Shown: positions 8,785 through 17,866 of the stretch, in pieces | Numbering within the stretch: the first letter of the stretch is position 1 | Layout: the number at the start of each line of letters is the position of its first letter | Assembly (NCBI GenBank): GCA_963747515.1 | Contig: CAVVFN010000003.1 | Location: 558,001 to 622,000, forward strand | Length of the DNA stretch: 64,000 nt | Direction: 5' to 3' | Source: Mariniphaga sp963747515 | GTDB taxonomy: Bacteria; Bacteroidota; Bacteroidia; Bacteroidales; Prolixibacteraceae | Notes under the pieces: model-generated | What the model was told of the DNA's origin: nothing | The model's input: only the letters and a program-made list of their open reading frames with translations | Database searches by the model: none | Position numbers and translations under genes: made by a program

Positions 8785-11253
8785 ATGTTGAACGATACCT
8801 GTTTCATTTCAATTTTTCTGTCATTTTTTCTTTTCTTTTCATGCAGTGAGAAATCATCAACTGATTTCCAGCCAAATACCTGGGTTAAAATTTCCTCAGA
8901 TCCTGTCGGCGCCCGGCGATCAAGTGCGATTCGCTATGCAGAAAGTGAAGATATTATGCTTCTCTGGGGCTTTCATGGTTATGATTCCTCTGATTACGGC
9001 AGTCCGGAAGAACCCTGGGGCGGCAATAATGAATATGATGTTGTGGCTTTTGATCTTGATCGAGGCACCTGGGAGTCCCATCTGCCTCATGAGAAACAGG
9101 ACACCTGGGACGGTAATCCTCCGCCGATGCATATGTGCTCTTATTACCAGGGAATCACCATTGGCAGTCATCGGCCTCAGCTGAAAATGCGTGAAGGTAT
9201 CCTTCGCCCCGATTTGAATATTGTTTTCGATCAGGTTACCTGGGACAGCAAAAGAAAACGGATGGTTTATTTTACGGGAGGCAGGACCTTTGCTTATCAA
9301 CCCGGATTGCGTGAATGGTCCGATATCTGTCAGGGGCAGGCTGCACCGCCGGTGCTGGGTGGAAGCCTCTGCTATGATCCGGCTGGTGACCAGATTATCC
9401 TGGCCGGTGGCGGGCATGTGGCTGAAGTGGATTCCAAAGGCAATCCTGCTGGAGATGCCGGAACCTGGATATTCGACTGCAAACAGGGCAGCTGGACACC
9501 AGCAGAAGGAAAAAAGGAATTGCCGCCGCGCATTGCCAGCCGAATGGTATATGACAGCAAAAATAAGGTCATGGTCATCTTTGGAGGTGACAGCCATACC
9601 CACTACCTTGCGGATACCTGGATTTTCGATCCGAAGACCCGGGAGTGGAAAAAGTCAGAGGCCACAAAAGGACCTGCAGCGCGTGCCGGTCATTTTACCG
9701 TATATGATCCAAAAACCGGGTTAATTATCGCAGGAGGAGGATACAATCGGAATGATCTCTCTGACATGTGGGGTTATGATGTGGCTACCGACAGCTGGCT
9801 AAAACTGCAGGGGACTGTTCCCGCCGGATGGTATACCACTGCTGATATTATCCCGGATAAAAGCACAATTGTTCTGATGACCGCTACAAAGCGTCCTGGG
9901 GATACAAAAGGCTGCAACGAGATATATCCGGTCCGGACAACCTATGGCTACCGCATAAAAAAGAAAAACCTGTGGAATAATGATGCGCCGCTCCCGAAGC
10001 AGGAAAACCTTCTTAAGCGGCCGGTGGAAGAAGCGCTTGCCGGCACACGTCCTGATCGGGCACGGTATGAGGCACAGATGGAAAAGATAAACAACATGCC
10101 TGTGAACCAGTGGGTGAAATTTGATAATCCCGGACGTTATGCTCCTTTACGAACCTGGGGTTCCTGCTCATTTGATGTGAACAGCAGTCGTATCCTGTAC
10201 TGGGGGGGCGGTCACTGCGGATATGGCGGGAATGACTATGACTTTTATGATGTTGAACAAAATACCTGGACTCCCAGTCCAGTAGTTGCACCTTATCCTG
10301 AGCGGAACTGGGATAAAAGTGGTGGAGTATATCCGGCAGGCCTTATGCTCGACGGTACTCCTTTTATGCGTCATGGCCGGAAGGCATATGCCTGGGACCC
10401 TCTGAGTAATCTGGCAATTAATATGAAGTATGTTTATCTGACCGCAGGTTACGAACCGGAATGGCTGAATGATTACCCTCCTGTTGATCCTGATTTTGGC
10501 TCCGGTGAAGATTTCAACTTCTCCGGTTACTCAAAATGGACTACCTGGACGTATGATGAACAGAAAGAAAATTGGGAAATTCTGTGTCCGGCACTTCCGG
10601 GGTTAGATCTTCTTGTTTCTACTCCTTATGGTGTAATGGGTGTGAATTATTTCTGGCGAATGGCAAACAGCAGCGAACGGCCTGATATGACGGTATGGAA
10701 TGACAAACCGATGGTGGATAATTCAGTTTTTTTGCTTGACGTTCCGGGCAAGGAATGGAAAAAGCTTACAAAAGCAGGTCCCTGGCCACAAAATTTATAC
10801 GAGTATACCTCCTTAGTTTATGATTCAAAAAGAGATCAGTTGATCCTGCATGGTGGTGGCCTCAATCGGGATGAGCTCTGGCGGTTTCCCCTCAATACAG
10901 GCAGATGGGAAAAACTCGAACCGCTTTTTTCTGCAGGAACAGATGGATACCCCGTTATTGGATGCAGCCGGGAGGCTGTCTATCTGCCAGATGATGATGT
11001 TTTTTTTACAGTGGGTAAACCTTCTGACGATACTACAGAACCTGGATTTTGGGCCTTCCGGATAGAAAACAATACCTGGTACAAGTTAGATTTAATGCCA
11101 CCCGAGGGATGGACTTTAGATGATATGAAAAGGGCAAACCGCGCCTGGGCCTATGATCCCAAACATGATATCGTCTTTATGGTTCTGGGTGAAAGCAACA
11201 CAAGCACTGCCGCTTTATATGGATTGCGATTCGATTTCCGGCTCTTAAAATAA
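8785..11253 (+). CDS. Kelch-type beta-propeller lipoprotein
   Basis: This 822-residue protein has a short lipoprotein signal (lipobox FFSC, Cys20). It then has many kelch/galactose-oxidase-like blades of the form D-x-W-x-F-D-P followed by W and a later R-x-G-H. Examples are the TWIFDPKTREW segment and the repeated GGG motifs. The blade count suggests two propellers, roughly 30-395 and 430-820. No catalytic residues stand out, so binding of glycan or of the neighbouring lyases on the cell surface is the best guess. It sits between two paralogous lyase genes on the same strand, 117 nt after the first. The second lyase has its own promoter 134 nt downstream. Confidence 0.75.
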   Translation: MLNDTCFISIFLSFFLFFSCSEKSSTDFQPNTWVKISSDPVGARRSSAIRYAESEDIMLLWGFHGYDSSDYGSPEEPWGGNNEYDVVAFDLDRGTWESHLPHEKQDTWDGNPPPMHMCSYYQGITIGSHRPQLKMREGILRPDLNIVFDQVTWDSKRKRMVYFTGGRTFAYQPGLREWSDICQGQAAPPVLGGSLCYDPAGDQIILAGGGHVAEVDSKGNPAGDAGTWIFDCKQGSWTPAEGKKELPPRIASRMVYDSKNKVMVIFGGDSHTHYLADTWIFDPKTREWKKSEATKGPAARAGHFTVYDPKTGLIIAGGGYNRNDLSDMWGYDVATDSWLKLQGTVPAGWYTTADIIPDKSTIVLMTATKRPGDTKGCNEIYPVRTTYGYRIKKKNLWNNDAPLPKQENLLKRPVEEALAGTRPDRARYEAQMEKINNMPVNQWVKFDNPGRYAPLRTWGSCSFDVNSSRILYWGGGHCGYGGNDYDFYDVEQNTWTPSPVVAPYPERNWDKSGGVYPAGLMLDGTPFMRHGRKAYAWDPLSNLAINMKYVYLTAGYEPEWLNDYPPVDPDFGSGEDFNFSGYSKWTTWTYDEQKENWEILCPALPGLDLLVSTPYGVMGVNYFWRMANSSERPDMTVWNDKPMVDNSVFLLDVPGKEWKKLTKAGPWPQNLYEYTSLVYDSKRDQLILHGGGLNRDELWRFPLNTGRWEKLEPLFSAGTDGYPVIGCSREAVYLPDDDVFFTVGKPSDDTTEPGFWAFRIENNTWYKLDLMPPEGWTLDDMKRANRAWAYDPKHDIVFMVLGESNTSTAALYGLRFDFRLLK

Positions 11254-11376
11254 ATGCTATCCCAACAAGAAGATTCCGATTTCAGCCCAATTAATGGCAA
11301 TCCGGATATTCTGCCGAACATTTTCATTTATGAAGGCTTAAGGGGAACAGAATTACAGCAACTGTGGATTAATAAA

Positions 11377-11398
11377 TCAATTTTTTATACATTTGAGT
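11377..11398 (+). promoter_or_regulatory. Promoter block of the second lyase gene (-7 box TACATTTG)
   Basis: The -7 element TACATTTG is at 11388-11395, 41 nt before the ATG at 11437. The 22-nt block matches 6134-6155 at all but one base, showing that promoter and gene were duplicated together. Both copies are preceded by CTGT(A/G)GAT but lack a clear -33 TTTG. Confidence 0.65.
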
Positions 11399-11436
11399 AA
11401 CTTTAACAAAAAACTGATAACAAAAAAATCTATACC

Positions 11437-13872
11437 ATGAGCATTCATTTATTCACAAAAAGGTGCGCTATTATCCTTTTTTTAGTATTCTCTGCGGGAT
11501 TTTTTTCAGGATGCAAAGAGAAAACAAGAGAAGACAGTTCAGCGATATTATCTCAGTTAGATGTCCCGCCTGATGAAAATCAGGTAGCTTATTCTCCTGA
11601 AGATGGTAGTACCGTAAATGTAAATCCACCTCCTTTCACCTGGTTGCCGGTTAAGAAAACCATCGTATATCCGCCAGATTACGTTCCCTATGAAGGCAAC
11701 GAATTCCAGGAAAAAATCTGGAACCCTCTAAAGGAAGATTACAATTACACCTTTCAGGTTTCGAAGGATAAAGACTTTAAATCGAAAGTAATTACCCGAA
11801 AAGGGATAGGTATCAGTACTTTTGCCCTTGATGAAACATTGGAAGCAGGAGAGTGGTACTGGCGCTATGGTGTGGAAAACGGGAAAACCATTTATAGCAA
11901 ACCCCGAAAATTTAGTGTACCTGAAGATGTTAAAGAATGGCCTTTCCCAAAAGACATGAAGCAGGTAATTAATTCTATCCCTGATGGTCACCCCCGGTTG
12001 TTTATCCTTAAAGAGGAACTGAATGATTACCGAAACAGGGCATCGCAAGGCGATTTAAAAGAAACTCTTTCGGAATTGAAAAATGAAGTTGAAGAATATT
12101 TTGGAGAAGAACTTCCCCGGGAACCTAAGTTTACTCAAGGTATAGGGCCGGAATTCGGAGAACATTCATGGAGATTAATTTACGATAAGGTAATCCCCCC
12201 TTGTGACCGTATGGAATCATTTGCTCTGGTGTATCTTTTAAGCGGAGAGGAGAAATACGGGCAGGAGGCAAGGCGTCGGTTGCTTCACTTTGCAAAGTGG
12301 AACCCTGACGGTTCAACTGCCGACAGGGTACACAATGAATCCAATTACCGGATTGTGGATCAGGGCAGCCGGGCCTACGACTGGTCATATGAATTGTTTA
12401 CATCCGAAGAAAAGGAATTAATTAACAACTCTCTTAACCGAAGAGTTGAACAGTTATACCAGCGGTTAAAATTCAGGCCTGGTTCAGAATATCATGTTTA
12501 TAACCGGGGCAGCCATGAGGAAAGAATTACCGGCTTTATGGCGCAGGCTGCCATTTGCTTTGCGGATGAATGGGAAGAAGCAGCCGATTGGTTAAAATAT
12601 GCCTTAACGATCCATTGGAATCTTTACCCGGCCTGGGCTAAAGAAGACGGAGGCTGGCACCAGGGGCCATCATACTGGACTGCTTACCAAAGCAGGGTCC
12701 TTCATTTTATTACTGCACTGAAAAAAGCAACCGGAATTGATCTGATGCAAAAGGAATTTTTTCAAAACACGCCTTATTTTATTTTATATACAAATCCTCC
12801 ATATGCCCATTTTTCCCCTTTTGGGGATGGAGAACACGGTTCGCCCAACAAAAGCAGAGGAGAAATGCTTTATAATTATTCCTCCCTGTTAAATGACCCT
12901 TACCTTCGCTGGTATGCCGATTATTTAAATGCCGGTCATCCAAATAATATATTAGGAGTGTTATTAAAAAACGATGATGTTGGAAGTAAACCTCCTGTTA
13001 ACCTTCCTCAGGCTCGTTACTTTCCCGGTGTGGGTCTTGTCTCTTTGCATACAGCTTTGGGTAATGCAGAAGAAGATGTTCATTTCCTGTTCCACAGCGA
13101 TCCCTATGGAGGTGTAAGTCATGGCCACCCGGATGAGAATGCATTTACAATTGAAGCATTTGGTGAAGCCCTTGCACTAGCCACCGGATATTATCCCTGG
13201 TACGGTTCCGACCACCACAGATTCTGGCAGAGGCAGTCTAAATCATCAAACACCATTACAATCAATGGCGGAACAGGGCAGGAGGGGGTAGCTGCAGCAA
13301 AAGGGAAAATTGCTCATTTTGAAAACAACGACATCTACGACTATATTATGGGAGATGCAACTGAAGCCTATATGGGACTTTTAAAGAAATTTCACCGTCA
13401 TGTAGTCCATATTCGCCCAGGTGTTTTTATCCTGTTCGATGATTTGGAAGCACCTGAACCGGTTACTTTTGAATGGTGGCTTCATGCTCTTTCGGAAATG
13501 AAGATTGATGAAAAGAAAAAATCACTTTTAATTTCTGAAGGAGATGTCCGTCTTAAGGTTCAATTTTTGCAATCCGGTGAATTGAACTTTAATCAGGTTA
13601 CCGGGTTCAATCCGCCTCCTGAAGTCCGGGGGGAATCCACCCCCGATTATAAAAACAACTGGCACCTTACTGCATCAACGGCTTCGAAGGAGTTAAAAAC
13701 ACGATTTATTACATGTCTTATACCCTATAAAACTGAAAAACAACCTGATATTTTAATTGAAAAAGTAGTGGATACTAACGATGAAGTTTCTCTTGAACTT
13801 ACTGTAAACAGCAAACTATTTCATATAGAATTTCTGCCTGAAGTTAACGTGAAAGAGGTTTCTTCCAGATAA
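11437..13872 (+). CDS. DUF4962/heparinase II-III family polysaccharide lyase lipoprotein, second copy
   Basis: This 811-residue protein has the same plan as the product of 6193-8667 and is clearly its paralog. It has a lipobox FSGC (Cys26), a DUF4962 N-terminal region, the NRGSHEER motif (N356, H360) and SHGHPDEN (H562, H564). The catalytic-region motifs are all kept, so both copies are probably active. Differences concentrate in the C-terminal 150 residues, where this copy is shorter, and in an insertion near residue 230 (a GIGPEFGEH stretch). This may tune the two enzymes to different chain positions or sulfation patterns. It has its own promoter and is followed by a hairpin terminator at 13911. 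Confidence 0.82.
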   Translation: MSIHLFTKRCAIILFLVFSAGFFSGCKEKTREDSSAILSQLDVPPDENQVAYSPEDGSTVNVNPPPFTWLPVKKTIVYPPDYVPYEGNEFQEKIWNPLKEDYNYTFQVSKDKDFKSKVITRKGIGISTFALDETLEAGEWYWRYGVENGKTIYSKPRKFSVPEDVKEWPFPKDMKQVINSIPDGHPRLFILKEELNDYRNRASQGDLKETLSELKNEVEEYFGEELPREPKFTQGIGPEFGEHSWRLIYDKVIPPCDRMESFALVYLLSGEEKYGQEARRRLLHFAKWNPDGSTADRVHNESNYRIVDQGSRAYDWSYELFTSEEKELINNSLNRRVEQLYQRLKFRPGSEYHVYNRGSHEERITGFMAQAAICFADEWEEAADWLKYALTIHWNLYPAWAKEDGGWHQGPSYWTAYQSRVLHFITALKKATGIDLMQKEFFQNTPYFILYTNPPYAHFSPFGDGEHGSPNKSRGEMLYNYSSLLNDPYLRWYADYLNAGHPNNILGVLLKNDDVGSKPPVNLPQARYFPGVGLVSLHTALGNAEEDVHFLFHSDPYGGVSHGHPDENAFTIEAFGEALALATGYYPWYGSDHHRFWQRQSKSSNTITINGGTGQEGVAAAKGKIAHFENNDIYDYIMGDATEAYMGLLKKFHRHVVHIRPGVFILFDDLEAPEPVTFEWWLHALSEMKIDEKKKSLLISEGDVRLKVQFLQSGELNFNQVTGFNPPPEVRGESTPDYKNNWHLTASTASKELKTRFITCLIPYKTEKQPDILIEKVVDTNDEVSLELTVNSKLFHIEFLPEVNVKEVSSR

Positions 13873-14180
13873 TAATCAGGAAGTTTTATCAATCCATTTA
13901 CAGAAAAGTGTGCCTCAGGCAGGAAAGCCTGAGGCAAAATCGGATTCCTGTTTTTCAGATTTAACAGGTAGCTTTAAAAGGCACGCCCATTTTTCAACAG
14001 GAACCGAAAGAAGGCATACTGCTCTCTTTAGATTGACATTTCTCTTTTACATTTTAACCGTTTGGCACTTTCAGTAATATGAAGGATTTCCTGCAGAAAT
14101 TTTCCCGGTTTAGATTGAGAGTTGCGATAGGGGAGTCCCATTTGTCAAATCTACCCTTTACGCCTGTCCGTATTATTGGA
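13873..14180. other. 308-nt convergent intergenic region
   Basis: Apart from the hairpin at 13911-13936 I see no coding or RNA signal here. Confidence 0.5.
13911..13936 (+). terminator. Hairpin terminator after the second lyase gene
   Basis: A perfect 10-bp inverted repeat, TGCCTCAGGC and GCCTGAGGCA, with a 6-nt loop lies 38 nt past the lyase stop. The following tail is A-rich rather than T-rich. It lies between convergent genes and could act on either strand. Confidence 0.65.
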
Positions 14181-14672
14181 TTATACTGCAACAGGCTGCC
14201 TTTTTGTTTTTAGAAAGAACCTGTCGATTCCAGTGATGCGACTTGTGGGAAAAAATACCAGAATCAAAAGTGCAGATATCTCTATCAGATTTTTATTGAC
14301 AATCCAGTAGGTTCCCTCCACATGTTCATTAATGCCTAATCCTGCAAAAGGTGGATAAGAAAGGTAATAAAACGACAAAAGCAGGATTCCGAAAATTTTG
14401 GCAGGTTTGGCAAGAAGTCCAACGAAAAGGCCAAACCCTATTAAGATCAATCCCCATACATTCAGGACATCGGCAACACGAAGAAGTGCTTCATTACTTG
14501 CCATACTTTTAAAAACGGGTGCAAATGGGCCAATGGCTCCCGACAGATAAGGCTTTGACGACCAAACTGGGTCGTAAAGCTTTGCGAGTCCTTCATACAG
14601 GAAGTGCCACCCTATTAAAACTCTCAGAAATGTAAGGGATATAAGTTGTCCGCTGGAATAATATGGTTTCAT
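14181..14672 (-). CDS. DoxX-family membrane protein
   Basis: This 163-residue protein has four predicted transmembrane helices (about 8-25, 65-85, 90-107 and 125-142). The DoxX signature RVLIGWHFLYEG is near residue 17, and NVWGLILIG and YPPFAG follow. DoxX proteins are subunits of quinone-linked oxidoreductases or general redox membrane proteins. It is the last gene of a minus-strand cluster, 64 nt after the Tat-signal Gfo/Idh oxidoreductase, so it may pass electrons from that enzyme to the quinone pool. A very similar DoxX domain (GWHFLYEG, NTWGLILIG, YPPIPG) is fused to a Tat-type oxidoreductase-like domain at 44688-46181, which supports the link. Confidence 0.75.
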   Translation of the reverse strand: MKPYYSSGQLISLTFLRVLIGWHFLYEGLAKLYDPVWSSKPYLSGAIGPFAPVFKSMASNEALLRVADVLNVWGLILIGFGLFVGLLAKPAKIFGILLLSFYYLSYPPFAGLGINEHVEGTYWIVNKNLIEISALLILVFFPTSRITGIDRFFLKTKRQPVAV

Positions 14673-14736
14673 AGTAAAAAATTGGATTTATTAATTGTAT
14701 TGATTAAACCGACTGCCGCATTTGTTTTTGTTCTTT

Positions 14737-16311
14737 TTACCCAATCACTGCTTTTTCATTTTCTTTATCCCATCGCACTGTTTTCTGATGTTTAAAAGCA
14801 AGGTTTGCCAGATTAAAAGTAACTGCTTCTTCAAAACCCAGGTCAATATTGCAACTTGGCTGGTTCAGTCCCCGGATGGAATCAATCCATTCTTTCAGAT
14901 GCAGGTAAGTGGTATCAATTGCCCTTCCATCGATATAGGTTGGCCCATAACCCCCTCTTATATATTGCTTGGCTGTTGCTGAAGTTGTGGCATCTACATC
15001 TTTTCCCGGAGCGTAATAATAGAAAGGTTCGTCATTTTTAAATTTATACTCCTTATACCGTTTCGACTGGCTGTCTTTATATAGCAATATTGCTTTGTCA
15101 ACATCCATGGTTGCTTCAGAACCTGATATTCGGGACGACCTGTAAATTTCATTTTTCAGCGAGCAATTGTAGGTTAGTGTAAGTTTCTTATCGGGATAAT
15201 TGAATACAGCATTCATTACATCGGGCATATCGCCATGATTTTTGTAATAGTATTGTCCCCCGGTAGCAACTACAGATTCAGGTATCCCCAGCTCTAAAAT
15301 CTGGTTTATGCAATCATATACATGTGAAAACTGGTTGCCGGTCACCCCCGTACCGTAATCGCTGTAACGGTGCCAGTTAAAATACCGTTTTGGATCGAAT
15401 TCCTGCCAGGGAGCACTTCCAAGGAATTCCTGCCAGTTAATGGTGCCGGTGTTTCCAAGATGGTCAAATTTCCGGGTTCTGATCCATGCACCATCTTCAC
15501 TGTTCCTGTTCGTAAATGTCTCGACCATTGAAACGTCACCCATCACACCTTTCTGAACCATTTCCCGGGCAATTTTAAAACTCATTTGCTGACGGTTTTC
15601 ATGGCCTAACTGGAATACAACTCCGGTTGATTTTATTGTATTTCTTAATTCAACAGCTTCTTCAATGGTATGCGTCATCGGTTTTTCAAGGAAAACATGA
15701 ATACCAGCTTTGGCAGCTTCTGTTGCAATGGCGGCATGCGTGTGATCGGGTGTGGAAATTACGATGGCGTCGATGTTTCTGCCGGCTATCATATCACGAT
15801 AATTTGGAAAAATTTGTATCGCTTTGCTGATTTTATTGCCATTGTCTCTGCTGTTTAAGATTTCTTCCCTTGAGACACATTCACTGCCGCGTTTTGCATG
15901 AATTGCAAAAGTGTCGCAAATACCCGTTAATTCAATATTTAGATCGTCCCACATCCTGGAAGTTAAAAACCGTTCGGTTAACATGCCGTTTACCTTATTT
16001 TGCTCAATGAAATCCGGATGATAATAACCCAGTCTTTGCAGCAGGGTTTCTCCACGCCATCCATTTCCAACCAGCCCTATGCGTAACCGGTTATTGCTGC
16101 TGCCAGTTGGAGGAAGTAACTTTTCTTTTGGTGCCTTAAGTTCATCGATTCCCAATCTTTTCAAATAATCGATGTTTTTTTCGTCGAATGTTTTATCCAG
16201 ATTGTCTTTAACTCCAACAGCAAACAAACCCAAAAACGGTACTGTTGCCAGACCTTTTAAAAAATCCCTTCGAAGGATATTGTTCGCAGATTTTTCAACA
16301 GTGCTTTTCAT
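14737..16311 (-). CDS. Tat-exported Gfo/Idh/MocA-family oxidoreductase
   Basis: This 524-residue protein has a twin-arginine signal (R14-R15, LRRDFLKG) followed by a hydrophobic stretch. A Rossmann NAD(P) domain has GLVGNGWRG at about 79-87, and the family motif FLEKPMTHT carries E209-K210-P211. The C-terminal sandwich domain ends near residue 520. These enzymes oxidise or reduce sugars, and a few are NAD-dependent glycosidases. The Tat signal means it is exported with its cofactor already bound. Its start overlaps the metallophosphoesterase stop by 4 nt (ATGA), so the two are translationally coupled. DoxX lies just downstream. I cannot assign a substrate. Confidence 0.82.
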   Translation of the reverse strand: MKSTVEKSANNILRRDFLKGLATVPFLGLFAVGVKDNLDKTFDEKNIDYLKRLGIDELKAPKEKLLPPTGSSNNRLRIGLVGNGWRGETLLQRLGYYHPDFIEQNKVNGMLTERFLTSRMWDDLNIELTGICDTFAIHAKRGSECVSREEILNSRDNGNKISKAIQIFPNYRDMIAGRNIDAIVISTPDHTHAAIATEAAKAGIHVFLEKPMTHTIEEAVELRNTIKSTGVVFQLGHENRQQMSFKIAREMVQKGVMGDVSMVETFTNRNSEDGAWIRTRKFDHLGNTGTINWQEFLGSAPWQEFDPKRYFNWHRYSDYGTGVTGNQFSHVYDCINQILELGIPESVVATGGQYYYKNHGDMPDVMNAVFNYPDKKLTLTYNCSLKNEIYRSSRISGSEATMDVDKAILLYKDSQSKRYKEYKFKNDEPFYYYAPGKDVDATTSATAKQYIRGGYGPTYIDGRAIDTTYLHLKEWIDSIRGLNQPSCNIDLGFEEAVTFNLANLAFKHQKTVRWDKENEKAVIG

Positions 16312-17819
16312 AGTTTTGTAATTTTTACTTCATTCTTTTCCATAGGGACAACATCAACCCGGACATCAACCACAGAGAGGCTTCCGGATGCAATGACCTG
16401 ATAAATTTCACCATTATTTACCCTGTAATTTCCCTTTTTCATTATAAAACGGATATGGCAGTCGGGTAACCCGATATTCAGATCATTTTTAATAATAGCC
16501 GTATTGCCTGTGGCAGAACCATCATTTGGCCTGGAAAAATCCAGTGTGAGATTTAACTCCATTTCATTATAGGGAGCAAGAGGATTTTTGATAAATCGTA
16601 TTGGTTCAGAAAACTCAAATGATGAACCATTTATCCTGAAAATGCGAAAGAATCCCAACTCATTTTCATAATCCCGGATACCGCTTTTACAAACTGTTCC
16701 CGGCCGTGTTCCCAATGTGGGAGTGGCACCTATGTATTCATAAAAGGGTTCGTGGTTATGTCCGTGGAGCAGCATGTTTATTTTATAATTATCCAAAAAT
16801 GCCGTATCGATCAATAAACCCTCGTCGGACTTGTCATGGTAACGGTGTTGTCCCAATATATTAATTCCACCAACACCATTTTCTATAAAAAATGATTTAA
16901 AGACTTCTCCCTGCAATCCCGACATTGTAGCTCCCAGTGGATAATCTTCGTCAGGATCACCAATGCAGTTGTCCGACATGATTATTCTGGTTCCTCCGTA
17001 ACAGAATCCATAAACCCTTAATCCGCACATGCTGTTCCATTGCATTACCTTTAATTTTGATTCACTTTTGGGCATGCCGTAATAATCGTGATTTCCCGGT
17101 AATGAAAATACCGGTGCATTCAGGCCATGTATGCCTAAAAATCCATTAGAGCCTTCATAGAAATTCTTCCATTTTTCCTCAGGCAGAGGCCTTTGATAAG
17201 CTTCCGAATTTAAATCACCTCCCCACCCGGTGGAATCGGGATTAAAACGGGTTGTTTCATGAATATTGTCGCCTGTGTTCAGAATGAAATCAGGGGCAAT
17301 TATATTGGCAACCTTTACAAAACTATCAAACAATTCCAGTTCTTTTGCATACCCGCAATCTACAGTTCCCTCCCAGTTTCTGGAGATATGCAAATCGCTG
17401 ATGTGAATAAAACTGTGATTTTCTTTAAATTCCTTTACAACTTTTACCGACTTATTGGATGTGTGTATTTCTCCATTGCTTTTAATTATCAGATTATAAA
17501 GCTCTTCTGGTGTACCTTTCGGTACATGGGCATAGATTTTATTATTCACTGATGCATGAGAATAATTGTCGTATTCAAACCTGCCATAAACTACTGAATC
17601 AATTTGAAGTGCAACCCGGTTAAAGGGCCCTTCCAGCGCTACCGAGTCAACATAGGCGGCTTTGATATTATTGAAAAGAATAATAAAACCACCTCCCTCC
17701 TGAATGATGGATTTAGCAGCTCGCCAGGGATATACAATATTTCCGGCCGATACCTGAATAACTGAAGCAAAAGCTACAGTTACAATGAATGCAATAACCT
17801 GATGAATTTTACTTTTCAT
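16308..17819 (-). CDS. Secreted calcineurin-like metallophosphoesterase
   Basis: This 503-residue protein has a signal peptide (1-25) and an N-terminal beta-sandwich of about 110 residues. The di-metal phosphoesterase core follows, with motifs SDLH (D142, H144), NTGDN (D184), PGNHDY (N243, H244, D245) and a later GHNHE. The C-terminal 90 residues form another beta domain. It resembles the secreted purple-acid-phosphatase-like proteins of Bacteroidota. It may remove phosphate or act on a phosphodiester in or near the target polymer. It overlaps the oxidoreductase start by 4 nt and lies 47 nt after the sulfatase stop, so it belongs to the same operon. Confidence 0.8.
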   Translation of the reverse strand: MKSKIHQVIAFIVTVAFASVIQVSAGNIVYPWRAAKSIIQEGGGFIILFNNIKAAYVDSVALEGPFNRVALQIDSVVYGRFEYDNYSHASVNNKIYAHVPKGTPEELYNLIIKSNGEIHTSNKSVKVVKEFKENHSFIHISDLHISRNWEGTVDCGYAKELELFDSFVKVANIIAPDFILNTGDNIHETTRFNPDSTGWGGDLNSEAYQRPLPEEKWKNFYEGSNGFLGIHGLNAPVFSLPGNHDYYGMPKSESKLKVMQWNSMCGLRVYGFCYGGTRIIMSDNCIGDPDEDYPLGATMSGLQGEVFKSFFIENGVGGINILGQHRYHDKSDEGLLIDTAFLDNYKINMLLHGHNHEPFYEYIGATPTLGTRPGTVCKSGIRDYENELGFFRIFRINGSSFEFSEPIRFIKNPLAPYNEMELNLTLDFSRPNDGSATGNTAIIKNDLNIGLPDCHIRFIMKKGNYRVNNGEIYQVIASGSLSVVDVRVDVVPMEKNEVKITKL

Positions 17820-17866
17820 AAATTTTAAGCTGAAGCAGTAAAAAGAAAATTGATTAAAACTCCCGA

